Shown: positions 6,639-14,418 of the stretch, in pieces
How the letters are laid out: each line of letters begins with the position of its first letter
Position numbering within the stretch: the stretch's first letter is position 1
NCBI GenBank assembly: GCA_016204155.1
Contig: JACQLG010000036.1
Coordinates: 1-22,254 of the forward strand
Length of the DNA: 22,254 bases
Direction of reading: 5' to 3'
Origin: Candidatus Niyogiibacteriota bacterium
GTDB taxonomy: Bacteria; Patescibacteriota; Minisyncoccia; 1-14-0-10-42-19
Translations under genes and position numbers: made by a program
Notes under the pieces: model-generated
Told to the model about the DNA's origin: nothing
The model's input: only the letters and a program-made list of their open reading frames with translations
Database searches by the model: none

Positions 6639-8543
6639 ATGTTATCTTTTGTTCCTCTTAAGGAGATACGGCGCATCCGGGAAATATCTGACCCGGTTCT
6701 TTTTTGCAAGGCGTTTGCGGATGTCATCCGCATCAATACGTTGTATATGATAACAAAAGCGGGGTCCGGCCACATCGGAACCAGTTTTAGTTCAACGGAC
6801 ATTATCACGTGGCTCTGGACGCAGGAAATGATTTCACCGAATGAAAAAGATGAGGATCCGTCTGATGTTTATTTTTCTTCCAAAGGGCACGATGTACCTG
6901 CGCTTTATGCACTGTTGATCGCTATTGAAAAAATAGACTTTGAAAAAATTCATATGTTGCGCCGCCTTGGCGGCCTGCCCGGCCATCCCGATATCGCAAA
7001 CACGCCTGAATATTTAGTTACGAATACGGGATCGCTGGGTATGGGCATTTCAAAGGCGCGCGGAATGGCGGAAGCGCGGCGGCTTGATCAACGGCGAGGG
7101 CGTTTGTACGTGTTAACAGGCGACGGGGAATTGCAAGAGGGGCAGATTTGGGAATCGCTTCAGCCAGCAGCAAATCGTAAATTTTCCGAGATAACTGTCA
7201 TTGTGGATCATAATAAGATTCAGTCAGATGCGTATGTGAGAGACGTAAGCGATTTAGGCGATGTGGAGAAAAAATTTCGCGCATTTGATTGGGAAGTATT
7301 GCGTGTTGACGGTCATGATTTTGGACAATTGCAAAAAGCCTTTGCACGCGCAAAAATAACCAAAGACCGTCCGCAAGTGATTATTGCGGATACAAAAAAG
7401 GGGAAGGGCGTTTCGTTTATGGAAGAGATGGATGCTGACGGATTTTATAAATTTCATGCAGGCGCGCCAAAACAGGAACAATATGAAAAAGCGCTCCAAG
7501 AATTAACGAGCCGCCTCAACGCGCTCCTGCAGAAGACCGGCCAAGAGCCGCTTTCGCTTGAAACGGTTGAAATTCCGGAAAAAGGCGATGCCCGCAATCC
7601 CATCCGCCTTACGAATTCATACGGAGAAGAACTTGTTTCGATCGGGCGCGAAAATAAAAATATAGTAGTCCTTGATGCCGATCTTATTAAGAGTTGCGGT
7701 TTGGTTGCGTTTCGTGAAGCATTTCCGGAACGATTTATTGAGTGCGGGATCGCAGAGCAGGATATGGTGTCTTTGGCAGGCGGCCTCGCGCTTGAAGGAA
7801 AATTGCCAATTCTCCATTCGCTTGCGTGTTTCTTAACACCGCGCCCGAACGAGCAGATATACAATAATACGACAGAAGAGACAAAGATTATTTATGTCGG
7901 GACACAAGCAGGTCTTTTGCCTGCGGGACCTGGCCATTCGCATCAATCCGTGCGTGATGTCGCACTCATGGGTTCTATCCCGGGCATTACGATAATTCAG
8001 CCGGGAGATGAAAAAGAAATGCGCAGCGCGCTTCGCTGGGCAGTAGAGAAAAATCCAAAGAGCACGTATCTCCGGGTTGAAAGCGAAAAGGTAGAGTTGC
8101 CCTATGCCTTCCCCGATGGTTATGTATTGGAGAAAGGGAAAGGTGTTATTGTTCGGGATGGAAATGATTCGGTGATCATAAGTTACGGTATGGTTATGCT
8201 CTCCGAGGCGGTAAAGGCCGCGCGCATTCTGGAAGAAAAAAATATTTCATTGCGCGTGGTGAATCTGCCGTGGCTCAATGTTGTAGATAGAGAATGGCTG
8301 AAAGAAATAATCGGCACGATTCCGCTCCTGGTGACGCTTGATAATCATTACAGAATGTTTGGACAGGGAATGTATCTTGCGGATTTTGTTGCAAGGCATA
8401 TTTCAAAACCGCCGCGCATTATTTCATTAGGCATTGAGGAAGTTCCCGCATGCGGAGGAAGCCAGGAGGTTCTTGAGCATCATAATTTAGATGCGAAATC
8501 AATTGCGGGAAGAATAGCAAAGGAACTCAAAAACCTTGACTAA
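6639..8543 (+). CDS. Transketolase, full length (thiamine diphosphate enzyme)
   Basis: Moves two-carbon ketol units between sugar phosphates. At 634 residues it holds both halves on one chain. The N-terminal PP domain (about 1-290) has SGHIG (H45), SKGH (H84), and the ThDP motif GDGELQEG at 161-168 ending at N192. The C-terminal Pyr and TKC domains (about 320-634) have the ThDP-activating glutamate E373 in ECGIAEQDM and GHSHQSVRD. The IAEQDM form is typical of the split two-subunit transketolases of archaea and some bacteria, so this looks like a fused version of that branch. It could feed the operon with an unusual ketose or serve the pentose phosphate pathway. It starts 3 nt after the aldehyde dehydrogenase stop, and its stop overlaps the next ATG (TAATG). 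Confidence 0.92.
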   Translation: MLSFVPLKEIRRIREISDPVLFCKAFADVIRINTLYMITKAGSGHIGTSFSSTDIITWLWTQEMISPNEKDEDPSDVYFSSKGHDVPALYALLIAIEKIDFEKIHMLRRLGGLPGHPDIANTPEYLVTNTGSLGMGISKARGMAEARRLDQRRGRLYVLTGDGELQEGQIWESLQPAANRKFSEITVIVDHNKIQSDAYVRDVSDLGDVEKKFRAFDWEVLRVDGHDFGQLQKAFARAKITKDRPQVIIADTKKGKGVSFMEEMDADGFYKFHAGAPKQEQYEKALQELTSRLNALLQKTGQEPLSLETVEIPEKGDARNPIRLTNSYGEELVSIGRENKNIVVLDADLIKSCGLVAFREAFPERFIECGIAEQDMVSLAGGLALEGKLPILHSLACFLTPRPNEQIYNNTTEETKIIYVGTQAGLLPAGPGHSHQSVRDVALMGSIPGITIIQPGDEKEMRSALRWAVEKNPKSTYLRVESEKVELPYAFPDGYVLEKGKGVIVRDGNDSVIISYGMVMLSEAVKAARILEEKNISLRVVNLPWLNVVDREWLKEIIGTIPLLVTLDNHYRMFGQGMYLADFVARHISKPPRIISLGIEEVPACGGSQEVLEHHNLDAKSIAGRIAKELKNLD

Positions 8544-11320
8544 TGCCGTTTTTTACGGGAAAATATGACGGTATCAGCATGTCAAAAAACGGCAAAAAAA
8601 CCATAGTAATTTCTAGTTTCCACACGCTTATTTCGCGAAATATCCTCTGTTCCGGGATGCTCGAGCTTTTGCGTGAAAAAGCGAATATCGTGATATTCTG
8701 TCCCGAGCGGAAAAAGGATTTTTTTGATCGTGAATTTAAAGGCGAAGGAGTAGATATTGAAGGAATTGCCGATGCGCCGCTTTCGCGAAGCGAGCAATAT
8801 ATGCGTACGATGGGAGCGACGCTTCTTCCCACATCCACTATTTTCCTGAAAAAAAGGACAACGTATTGGCGTGATAAGAAATTATTGAATTATGCGGCAT
8901 CTTTTTTTCTTTTGCATACCATAGCGCGCTTCCATCAGACCCCGCGGTTGTTCCGTCGGCTGTTCTTGTTTTTTTATAATAAGAATGTTTTCGAGAATGC
9001 TTTTGCAAAATATAATCCTGATATTGTATTTTCAACAGACGTCCTTGACTGGTTGGATGTCCGGATGCTTGCGGAGGCAAAACGCTCCGGCATAAAAACA
9101 GCGGGCATGGTGAGATCGTGGGACAACGTGACGAATAAATCGCTTCTACCCGTTTCCCCCGGCCACTTCATAGTCAATAACGAATGTATCCGTGACGAGC
9201 TCGCGGAGTTTAACGCCGTCCCCTTTAAGGATATTACGGTCGTCGGCATGCCGCAATTTGATTATTATATCGGCTATCAGCCTACCGGGCGGAAGAAATT
9301 TTTTAAAAAACTCGGATTTGATGCGAATCGGCGCATGATCATGTTCGCTCCCATGGGCAAAAAATTTATTGATACGGATCGGTATATGCTTCAACTGCTG
9401 CATGACGCGGTCCTTTCGGGAGAAATAAATGGTGCGCCGCAGATACTGGTTCGTTTTCCGCCCGGTGATGATTTTGTGCGTGACGGCCTTGCTATTTCGG
9501 ATAGCGTGCCGGTATTTTTTGACAGGCCCGGTATGGCATATCAAAGCGCAAAAAAGAAAGATAATGAAATGGGGAAAGAAGATATGATACATCTCGCGGA
9601 TTCGCTTTTTTATTCGGATGTGCTTATCAACCCCGGTTCAACCCTTTGCGTCGATATGGCGGCATTTGGCCGGCCTGTTATTTGTAATCGGTTTGACGGA
9701 GGAGAGGCGCATTATTTCCGGAGCGTGGAAAGTTTTCCGGAATTTCATCATTGCCGGTATTTATTTAAAAGCAAAGGAATCCGGAGCGTATTTTCCAAAG
9801 ATGAGCTTATCGGATGGATTAACCGATATATGGCGAATTCTTCTCTAGACCTGGAGGAACGAAAAAAATTAACACGGGAGCATGCATATATACATGACGG
9901 GAAAGCGCATGAGCGTCTTGCGTCATGCGTCCTGCAATTGTTAGAGAACGAACAAAAAACAATTTTTATCCCGATTTTTCAGGGAGCGGAAGCAAAAAAT
10001 ATTTTGCGTACAAAGATTTACGATACGTTGCTTTCGGATCCCGATGTGCGGATTGTTTTTTTTGTCGCGAATTCTTCTAAGGCGGAATATTACCAGAAGG
10101 AATTTTCGCATCCGCGCGTGATCTATGAAGTATTTGACCGCTATCGCCCGCCTTTCGGAAATGGCATTTTTGAATTTCTTAAATTCCGCCTTATGAATAA
10201 TCCGACGATTGATTTGAGGCGGAGGCGGGCGCGCGATATGGGCGGAACGGCATTCGGCTATATTGGGAGTTATGTTCTTACGCGTGTGTTCGGACGGCCG
10301 CGGTTTAGGAAATTAGTTCGTTTTTTGGACCGTCATTTCATCCGCGATAATAATTTCACGCCGTTTTTTGAGAAATACGGCCCGTCACTTGTATTTGCGG
10401 CGCATTTATTCGGCGAGATAGAGACGGCGTTACTGCGGGAGGCAAAGCGGCGGGGCGTTCTTTCTGTAGGGCTTGTAAATTCATGGGATAAGCTTACGGG
10501 GCGCGCGATGTTTCGATTATTGCCGGATAAGATTCTTGTCTTTAATGAGATATTAAAACGAGAAGCGATTGATTATGCCGATATGGACGCACAAGATATT
10601 CATATTGTCGGTATCCCCCCGTTTGATTATTACGTTACTGATATGCCGAGCGCGCGCAGCGATTTCGCGGAACGTATAGGCATTCATCCGGATAAAAAAA
10701 TTATTGTGTATGCGCCTCTGGGGCGTTCTAACAGCAAGTCTGACTGGGATATTCTTGATATGCTGCAGTCATTTATAACGGATGGAAAAATAAAAAGAGA
10801 TTCAGCGCTTTTGGTGCGTTATCCGCCGAATGATTTTGCGGACGAAGAAGAAATAAAGAAACGGCCGCGTATTTATTTTGATATTCCGGGCGTACGCTTT
10901 ACAAAAAAAAGAGGATTCGGACTTGATTGGGATATGACGAAAAACGATCTTCAGCATTTGTTGGATACATTGCATCATGCCGATGTGTTCGTGAGTTATG
11001 CGTCCACGTTGGTGCTTGATGTTGTCGTGTTTGATAAGCCGATCATAAATATTAATTTTGAATTGAAGAATGATCTTCCATTATCGCATACGCCGACAAG
11101 TTTTTATGCGACAGAACATTATCAAAAAGCATTGCGCACTGGAGCTATCCGAATGGCCGCGAGCCCAAATGAACTTATAGAATGTATAAATACCTACCTT
11201 AGCCGTCCGTCAGAGGACAGCAAAGGCCGGGCGCGCTTGCGTCATGAGCAATGTTGGAAACTAGACGGCAAAGCAGGAGAACGTACAGCCACTTTTTTAC
11301 TCGAGTTATTAAGTCATTAA
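8543..11320 (+). CDS. Tandem-duplicated GT-B glycosyltransferase-like protein (two homologous halves)
   Basis: A 925-residue cytoplasmic protein built from two copies of one domain. Half 1 (about 17-465) has VRSWDNVTNK (190-199), VGMPQFDYY (234-242), LVRFPPGDDF (302-311), PGSTLCVDMAAFGRPVI (364-380) and HDGKAHERL (451-459). Half 2 (about 472-925) repeats them in order: VNSWDKLTGR (645-654), VGIPPFDYY (689-697), LVRYPPNDF (757-765), YASTLVLDVVVFDKPII (819-835) and LDGKAGERT near the end. The layout resembles GT-B enzymes such as glycerophosphotransferase-like or capsule transferases. The halves differ enough to be an old duplication, perhaps with two specificities. The start at 8543 shares TAATG with transketolase; an alternative ATG is at 8579. 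The final Ser-His-stop lies inside the terminal repeat of the inserted element. Exact reaction unknown. Confidence 0.8.
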   Translation: MPFFTGKYDGISMSKNGKKTIVISSFHTLISRNILCSGMLELLREKANIVIFCPERKKDFFDREFKGEGVDIEGIADAPLSRSEQYMRTMGATLLPTSTIFLKKRTTYWRDKKLLNYAASFFLLHTIARFHQTPRLFRRLFLFFYNKNVFENAFAKYNPDIVFSTDVLDWLDVRMLAEAKRSGIKTAGMVRSWDNVTNKSLLPVSPGHFIVNNECIRDELAEFNAVPFKDITVVGMPQFDYYIGYQPTGRKKFFKKLGFDANRRMIMFAPMGKKFIDTDRYMLQLLHDAVLSGEINGAPQILVRFPPGDDFVRDGLAISDSVPVFFDRPGMAYQSAKKKDNEMGKEDMIHLADSLFYSDVLINPGSTLCVDMAAFGRPVICNRFDGGEAHYFRSVESFPEFHHCRYLFKSKGIRSVFSKDELIGWINRYMANSSLDLEERKKLTREHAYIHDGKAHERLASCVLQLLENEQKTIFIPIFQGAEAKNILRTKIYDTLLSDPDVRIVFFVANSSKAEYYQKEFSHPRVIYEVFDRYRPPFGNGIFEFLKFRLMNNPTIDLRRRRARDMGGTAFGYIGSYVLTRVFGRPRFRKLVRFLDRHFIRDNNFTPFFEKYGPSLVFAAHLFGEIETALLREAKRRGVLSVGLVNSWDKLTGRAMFRLLPDKILVFNEILKREAIDYADMDAQDIHIVGIPPFDYYVTDMPSARSDFAERIGIHPDKKIIVYAPLGRSNSKSDWDILDMLQSFITDGKIKRDSALLVRYPPNDFADEEEIKKRPRIYFDIPGVRFTKKRGFGLDWDMTKNDLQHLLDTLHHADVFVSYASTLVLDVVVFDKPIININFELKNDLPLSHTPTSFYATEHYQKALRTGAIRMAASPNELIECINTYLSRPSEDSKGRARLRHEQCWKLDGKAGERTATFLLELLSH

Positions 11321-11339
11321 GTTGATTGAGTCATTAAGT
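11311..11339 (+). repeat. Left terminal inverted repeat of the four-helix-bundle element
   Basis: Two 12-base copies, AAGTCATTAAGT (11311-11322) and GAGTCATTAAGT (11328-11339). The first contains the stop codon (11318-11320) of the tandem GT-B gene. Confidence 0.8.
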
Positions 11340-11346
11340 ATTTCAT

Positions 11347-11736
11347 ATGGCAGAAAAAATAAAGATTAGAAATTTTACCGATCTTATAGTGTGGCGAAAA
11401 GCACATCAACTTATGCTTGACATATATCTTTTCGTTCAGTTATTGCCCGTTGAAGAAAAATATAATAGAACTAGTCAATTAAAACGTTGCTCCTCATCTG
11501 TGTCTGCGAATATAGCGGAAGGTTTCGGTCGTTATCATTACCAAGAAAATATTCAATTTTGTCGTCAAGCGCGAGGATCCCTTGAAGAGATAAAAAATCA
11601 TATTATTGCAGCAAAAGATTTAGGTCAAGCCCCTATTGATCAATCGGAAGTTCTTTTGACACAATGTAATGAGGTAGGGATATTACTTAATTCATATATC
11701 AGAAATTTACAGCGATTTAAAAACTTAGTGACTTAA
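11347..11736 (+). CDS. Four-helix-bundle protein (S23 / 23S rRNA intervening-sequence protein family)
   Basis: A 129-residue all-helical protein of the TIGR02436 type, related in fold to Avd of diversity-generating retroelements. Signature segments are FTDLIVWRKAHQL near the N-terminus, CSSSVSANIAEGFGRY in the second helix, and ARGSLEEIKNHI in the third. Length is typical (about 115-130). Its biochemical role is unknown; the family forms oligomers and basic surfaces suit nucleic-acid binding. It starts 7 nt after the left repeat, has no Shine-Dalgarno, and its stop codon lies inside the right repeat, so gene and repeats form one compact unit. Codon use is more AT-rich than in the neighbouring genes, consistent with acquisition. 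Family assignment is secure; the reason for its presence here is inferred to be insertion. Confidence 0.92.
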   Translation: MAEKIKIRNFTDLIVWRKAHQLMLDIYLFVQLLPVEEKYNRTSQLKRCSSSVSANIAEGFGRYHYQENIQFCRQARGSLEEIKNHIIAAKDLGQAPIDQSEVLLTQCNEVGILLNSYIRNLQRFKNLVT

Positions 11737-11757
11737 TTACAAATTACTTAATGACTT
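11723..11757 (-). repeat. Right terminal inverted repeat of the four-helix-bundle element
   Basis: ACTTAATGACTT (11746-11757) is the exact reverse complement of the left outer repeat. ACTTAGTGACTTAAT (11723-11737) matches the reverse complement of left-repeat sequence with one change. The stop of the four-helix-bundle gene (11734-11736) lies within it. Confidence 0.8.
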
Positions 11758-11761
11758 TTTA

Positions 11762-11892
11762 ATGAAGAAATATTATAATCAAGATTTTATAGATAATGGA
11801 AGGCGATTTCAGGCAAGCGCGAATCCGGCATTGAGTGGACTCTTTTTGTTCCGCGGGGAGAGCGCCCGCGCACCCAGCGACAATTTAATTTG
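11762..11892 (+). pseudogene. Displaced 5' part of the methyltransferase gene (apparent -1 frameshift)
   Basis: From the ATG at 11762 the reading MKKYYNQDFIDN looks like the start of a methyltransferase, but this frame then loses protein-like character. The methyltransferase frame is open back to a TAA at 11794 and reads WKAISGKRESGIEW, then LFVPRGERPRTQRQF, before reaching its first usual start codon (TTG) at 11890. One missing base near 11795-11800 would join the two. No slippery heptamer is present at the junction. It could be a real mutation, an assembly error, or initiation at an unusual codon such as ATT at 11806. Confidence 0.5.
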
Positions 11893-12579
11893 TATAATTA
11901 TTACCAATTCATCCATCGCCTCATCAAGGGAAAGGGATATCGAACCGGCATTGAGATAGGATGCGGTAGGGGAACGCTTGCGCTCTTTCTCCATAAATAC
12001 GATGGGATCGCGGTAACCCTTCTTGATAGCGCCGCTCGAGCTATCGCGCTTGCAAAGAAAAATTTTGATGCGTTTGAGGGAAAGGGAGAGTTTGTTGTCG
12101 CGGATGCCGCTCATACGCGCCTTGTCGGTGGGCAATACGACGTTGCGGTCTCTATCGGCCTTTTGGAGCATGTTCCCGATTACCGCGCAGTTCTTGCAGA
12201 AACATACCGTATTATGCGTCCCGGTGGCGTTCTTGTGACGCTTAATCTCCCGCGAAAATTTTCGCTTCAGAAATTGAATGATGTGTATAAATTTTTCCTT
12301 CGCCCGTTTTTACCGAAGAAGAAATTGCAAAAAGATTATTATAGAAATCACGATAAACCCGAGCAATATGCACATGCGGCCCAAGAAGCGGGATTTCGCG
12401 GATGTTATTATTTTCAGGCAAATCCGTTTCCGATTTGGACGCCCATTCCGGCTTTTTTGGAACAGCCGATAGCGCTTTTGTATCGCGGAATACTTCGCCT
12501 GCGAGGCTTCTGGATGAAAGAGCCGATGAAAACAAACCGGTTTTTTTCTCACGGCCATTTTCTTGTCTGTTTGAGATAA
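11890..12579 (+). CDS. Class I SAM-dependent methyltransferase (N-terminus uncertain)
   Basis: Transfers a methyl group from S-adenosylmethionine, plausibly to a sugar or glycan intermediate. Motif I is IEIGCGRG (residues 21-28), the acidic residue after strand 2 is D46, motif II-like VVADAAH follows, and LLEHVPDYRAVLAETYRIMRPGG gives the strand 4 and post-motif regions, so the SAM-binding fold is complete from the TTG start onward (229 residues). The C-terminal half (YRNHDKPEQYAHAAQEAGF) fits the extra region of small-molecule methyltransferases. The frame contains protein-like sequence upstream as far as 11797, so the real protein was probably about 270 residues, see the preceding entry. 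No Shine-Dalgarno precedes 11890. The stop is 1 nt before the deacetylase ATG. Substrate unknown. Confidence 0.82.
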   Translation: MYNYYQFIHRLIKGKGYRTGIEIGCGRGTLALFLHKYDGIAVTLLDSAARAIALAKKNFDAFEGKGEFVVADAAHTRLVGGQYDVAVSIGLLEHVPDYRAVLAETYRIMRPGGVLVTLNLPRKFSLQKLNDVYKFFLRPFLPKKKLQKDYYRNHDKPEQYAHAAQEAGFRGCYYFQANPFPIWTPIPAFLEQPIALLYRGILRLRGFWMKEPMKTNRFFSHGHFLVCLR

Positions 12580-12580
12580 T

Positions 12581-13468
12581 ATGGCGTCTCGGTATATCAT
12601 CGTAAATTACCATTACATCCGCCCCGAGCGCATCAGGGGATTTCACCCATGCACGGAAGAACATTTTCGGGAACAAATAGCCCATCTGCGCGAGCGTTAC
12701 ACTATTATTCCGTTACAGGAGCTTTACGAGCATGCCCGCGATCATGCAGAGGGACGATTTTGCGCTTTCACATTTGACGACGGACTTCGCGAACATTATG
12801 AATTTGTGCTTCCGGTTTTCCTGCGGTACGGCATTACGGGCAGTTTTTTCCCTATCGGAATGACACTTGAAGAAAAACGCGTCTCGCATACGCATAAACT
12901 GCATGTCTTGTTGTCAAAGATGGAGACCGCGGATATTGCCCGCCTGTTCCATGATTTTTTTGAAGATTCATATCGGATTTCCGACACAAAGCGCATAAAT
13001 CCTCGCCGGCGTTTCGACGATATATTGACATCCAATCTCAAAGAAACCCTTATTCGTCTCGCGCCGCAAAAACGCAATGCCTTTATTGATGATGTATTTA
13101 AAAAGACAGGCGGAAATGAAAAGATCCTTGCGGAAAAACTTTTTATGACGTCTGATGAAGTACGGCGTCTGTATGAGGAAGGGATGACTATCGGCTTTCA
13201 TGGATACTGCCATGTTCCGTTCGATGTCATGGATGCAGAAGAGCAGCGGCAGGACCTTGTTCACGCGATACAAACCATTGTATCTATCACGGGTGAATCC
13301 CCCGATACATTTTCATATCCGAACGGCCGATATAATGAAGATGCGCTTTTGTTGTTGCGCGCTCATCAGGTCAAGATCGCGGTCATTCTCGGAGCAAAAG
13401 ACGTCTCGGGCTCCCTTGATCCGCTTTTGTTGCCGCGCTATGATACCAATGATGTTTTTTCGTTATGA
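12581..13468 (+). CDS. Polysaccharide deacetylase (NodB homology domain, carbohydrate esterase 4)
   Basis: Metal-dependent removal of N- or O-acetyl groups from a glycan. In the 295-residue protein, motif 1 is TFDDG with catalytic D66 and metal ligand D67, motif 2 is HGYCH with metal ligands H207 and H211, motif 3 is FSYPNGRYN at 244-252, and LPRYDTND near the C-terminus fits the closing motif. The catalytic set is intact. An insertion of about 100 residues between motifs 1 and 2 (about 95-200) makes the spacing longer than in minimal NodB domains, as in some capsule and O-antigen deacetylases. There is no signal peptide, so it probably acts on a cytoplasmic, lipid-linked intermediate. Its end overlaps the next gene by 4 nt (ATGA). 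Confidence 0.88.
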   Translation: MASRYIIVNYHYIRPERIRGFHPCTEEHFREQIAHLRERYTIIPLQELYEHARDHAEGRFCAFTFDDGLREHYEFVLPVFLRYGITGSFFPIGMTLEEKRVSHTHKLHVLLSKMETADIARLFHDFFEDSYRISDTKRINPRRRFDDILTSNLKETLIRLAPQKRNAFIDDVFKKTGGNEKILAEKLFMTSDEVRRLYEEGMTIGFHGYCHVPFDVMDAEEQRQDLVHAIQTIVSITGESPDTFSYPNGRYNEDALLLLRAHQVKIAVILGAKDVSGSLDPLLLPRYDTNDVFSL

Positions 13469-14418
13469 GCATGTCAAAGCAAAAAAAATTAACACGCGAT
13501 TTTTTTGACGCGGGTGCCCAAGAATGGTTCGTGCGCACATATGACCCAGAGGGAAGTTTTGCGAAATTTCCCGGCAATAAGACGCGGATGGAAGTAGTAT
13601 TGGATGAGGTAGCGCGTTTGCGCCTTCACGGACGCATTCTTGATATCGGATGCGGAACCGGACAGTTAGTCATTGAACTCCTGCGGGCGGGAAATGACGC
13701 GGCAGGCATTGATATAGCGCCGGGAATGATACGGGTTGCGCGCAAGAATCTCATTAAGGCCGCAAAAAATACCGATGCCGATTCAATATTCCGCGCAATA
13801 GACCTTGCTGATTTTCCCATCCCGGAAAAACCATACCGCGCCATGATAGCGCTCGGATTGCTTGAATATCTTGAGAAAGACGGCGAATTATTCGCGCTGC
13901 TCGAGAAAGGCATTGCCAAAGGAGGATACGCGTTCGTTGAATGCAGAAACTCATTTTTTAATCTTTTTTCAGCGAATGAATATACGCTTGCGCTTGCCGA
14001 AAAAGGGAAATGTAAAAAATTATTGAAAGAATTTGAGGATGCGGGACGGTATAGCCCGCTTAAGGCAAAGGATATCCCCGGGATTGAAGCGAATGTATCA
14101 AAAGCGATCTCGTCATTTTTAACGCGCGTCAAAGACGATGCGGTGTGGTATAAAAAAGCAGTGCGCCGTTTTCAGAAATATCCGAAAGGAATGGCGCGCA
14201 GGCAGCATACTCCCCAGGAGCTTGAGGCGTCCGCAAAAAAGTTCGGTTTTGCGGTGCAATATGTACGCTATTGGCACGCCCATCCATATCTCCCGCGATA
14301 TGAAAAGGAATTTCCCCGTATGTATAATAAAATTGCGTATCTCATGAATCCTCTCGGCCGCACGCCTCTCGGCGCTTGGATGTGCTCATCATTCATCGCC
14401 GTCTTAAAAAAGAAATGA
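13465..14418 (+). CDS. Class I SAM-dependent methyltransferase
   Basis: A 317-residue methyltransferase. Motif I is ILDIGCGTGQ at 58-67, D83 follows strand 2 in GIDIAPGM, and ALGLLEYLEKDGELFALL with KGGYAFVECRN gives strand 4 and 5 regions. The C-terminal region (about 200-317) is basic and rich in aromatic residues, ending with YLMNPLGRTPLGAWMCSSF, and may contact a membrane-bound or glycan substrate. The start is ATGAGCATG at 13465, overlapping the deacetylase stop by 4 nt; 13471 is an alternative. It overlaps the next methyltransferase by 4 nt as well, so translation of the three genes is probably coupled. Likely O-methylation of a sugar, but substrate unproven. Confidence 0.88.
   Translation: MSMSKQKKLTRDFFDAGAQEWFVRTYDPEGSFAKFPGNKTRMEVVLDEVARLRLHGRILDIGCGTGQLVIELLRAGNDAAGIDIAPGMIRVARKNLIKAAKNTDADSIFRAIDLADFPIPEKPYRAMIALGLLEYLEKDGELFALLEKGIAKGGYAFVECRNSFFNLFSANEYTLALAEKGKCKKLLKEFEDAGRYSPLKAKDIPGIEANVSKAISSFLTRVKDDAVWYKKAVRRFQKYPKGMARRQHTPQELEASAKKFGFAVQYVRYWHAHPYLPRYEKEFPRMYNKIAYLMNPLGRTPLGAWMCSSFIAVLKKK

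Larger units (their letters stand above)
11311..11757. mobile_element. Four-helix-bundle gene bounded by terminal inverted repeats (IVS-like insertion)
   Basis: A unit of 447 bp: left repeat 11311-11339, one gene, right repeat 11723-11757. The outer 12 bases AAGTCATTAAGT and ACTTAATGACTT are perfect reverse complements, and a second, near-identical pair lies inside. The unit separates two genes of an otherwise nearly gapless operon and is visibly AT-richer than its surroundings. The gene family is known from intervening sequences in 23S rRNA; here it stands between protein genes. No transposase and no clear target-site duplication are visible, so mobility is inferred. Confidence 0.6.

Noticed and set aside
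6639..8543. 1-deoxy-xylulose-5-phosphate synthase instead of transketolase
   Set aside because: The SGHIG and SKGH motifs, spacing and IAEQDM Pyr motif follow the transketolase pattern.
11790..11805. Programmed -1 frameshift for the methyltransferase
   Set aside because: No slippery X-XXY-YYZ heptamer or downstream pseudoknot is visible at the junction; a missing base or mutation fits better.
11809..12171. Minus-strand open frame (120 residues) over the methyltransferase start
   Set aside because: Serine/arginine-rich antisense reading with no family match; the plus strand carries clear methyltransferase motifs here.
13626..14132. Minus-strand open frame (168 residues) opposite a methyltransferase gene
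   Set aside because: Antisense shadow of a gene with clear SAM-binding motifs; no promoter or ribosome site.
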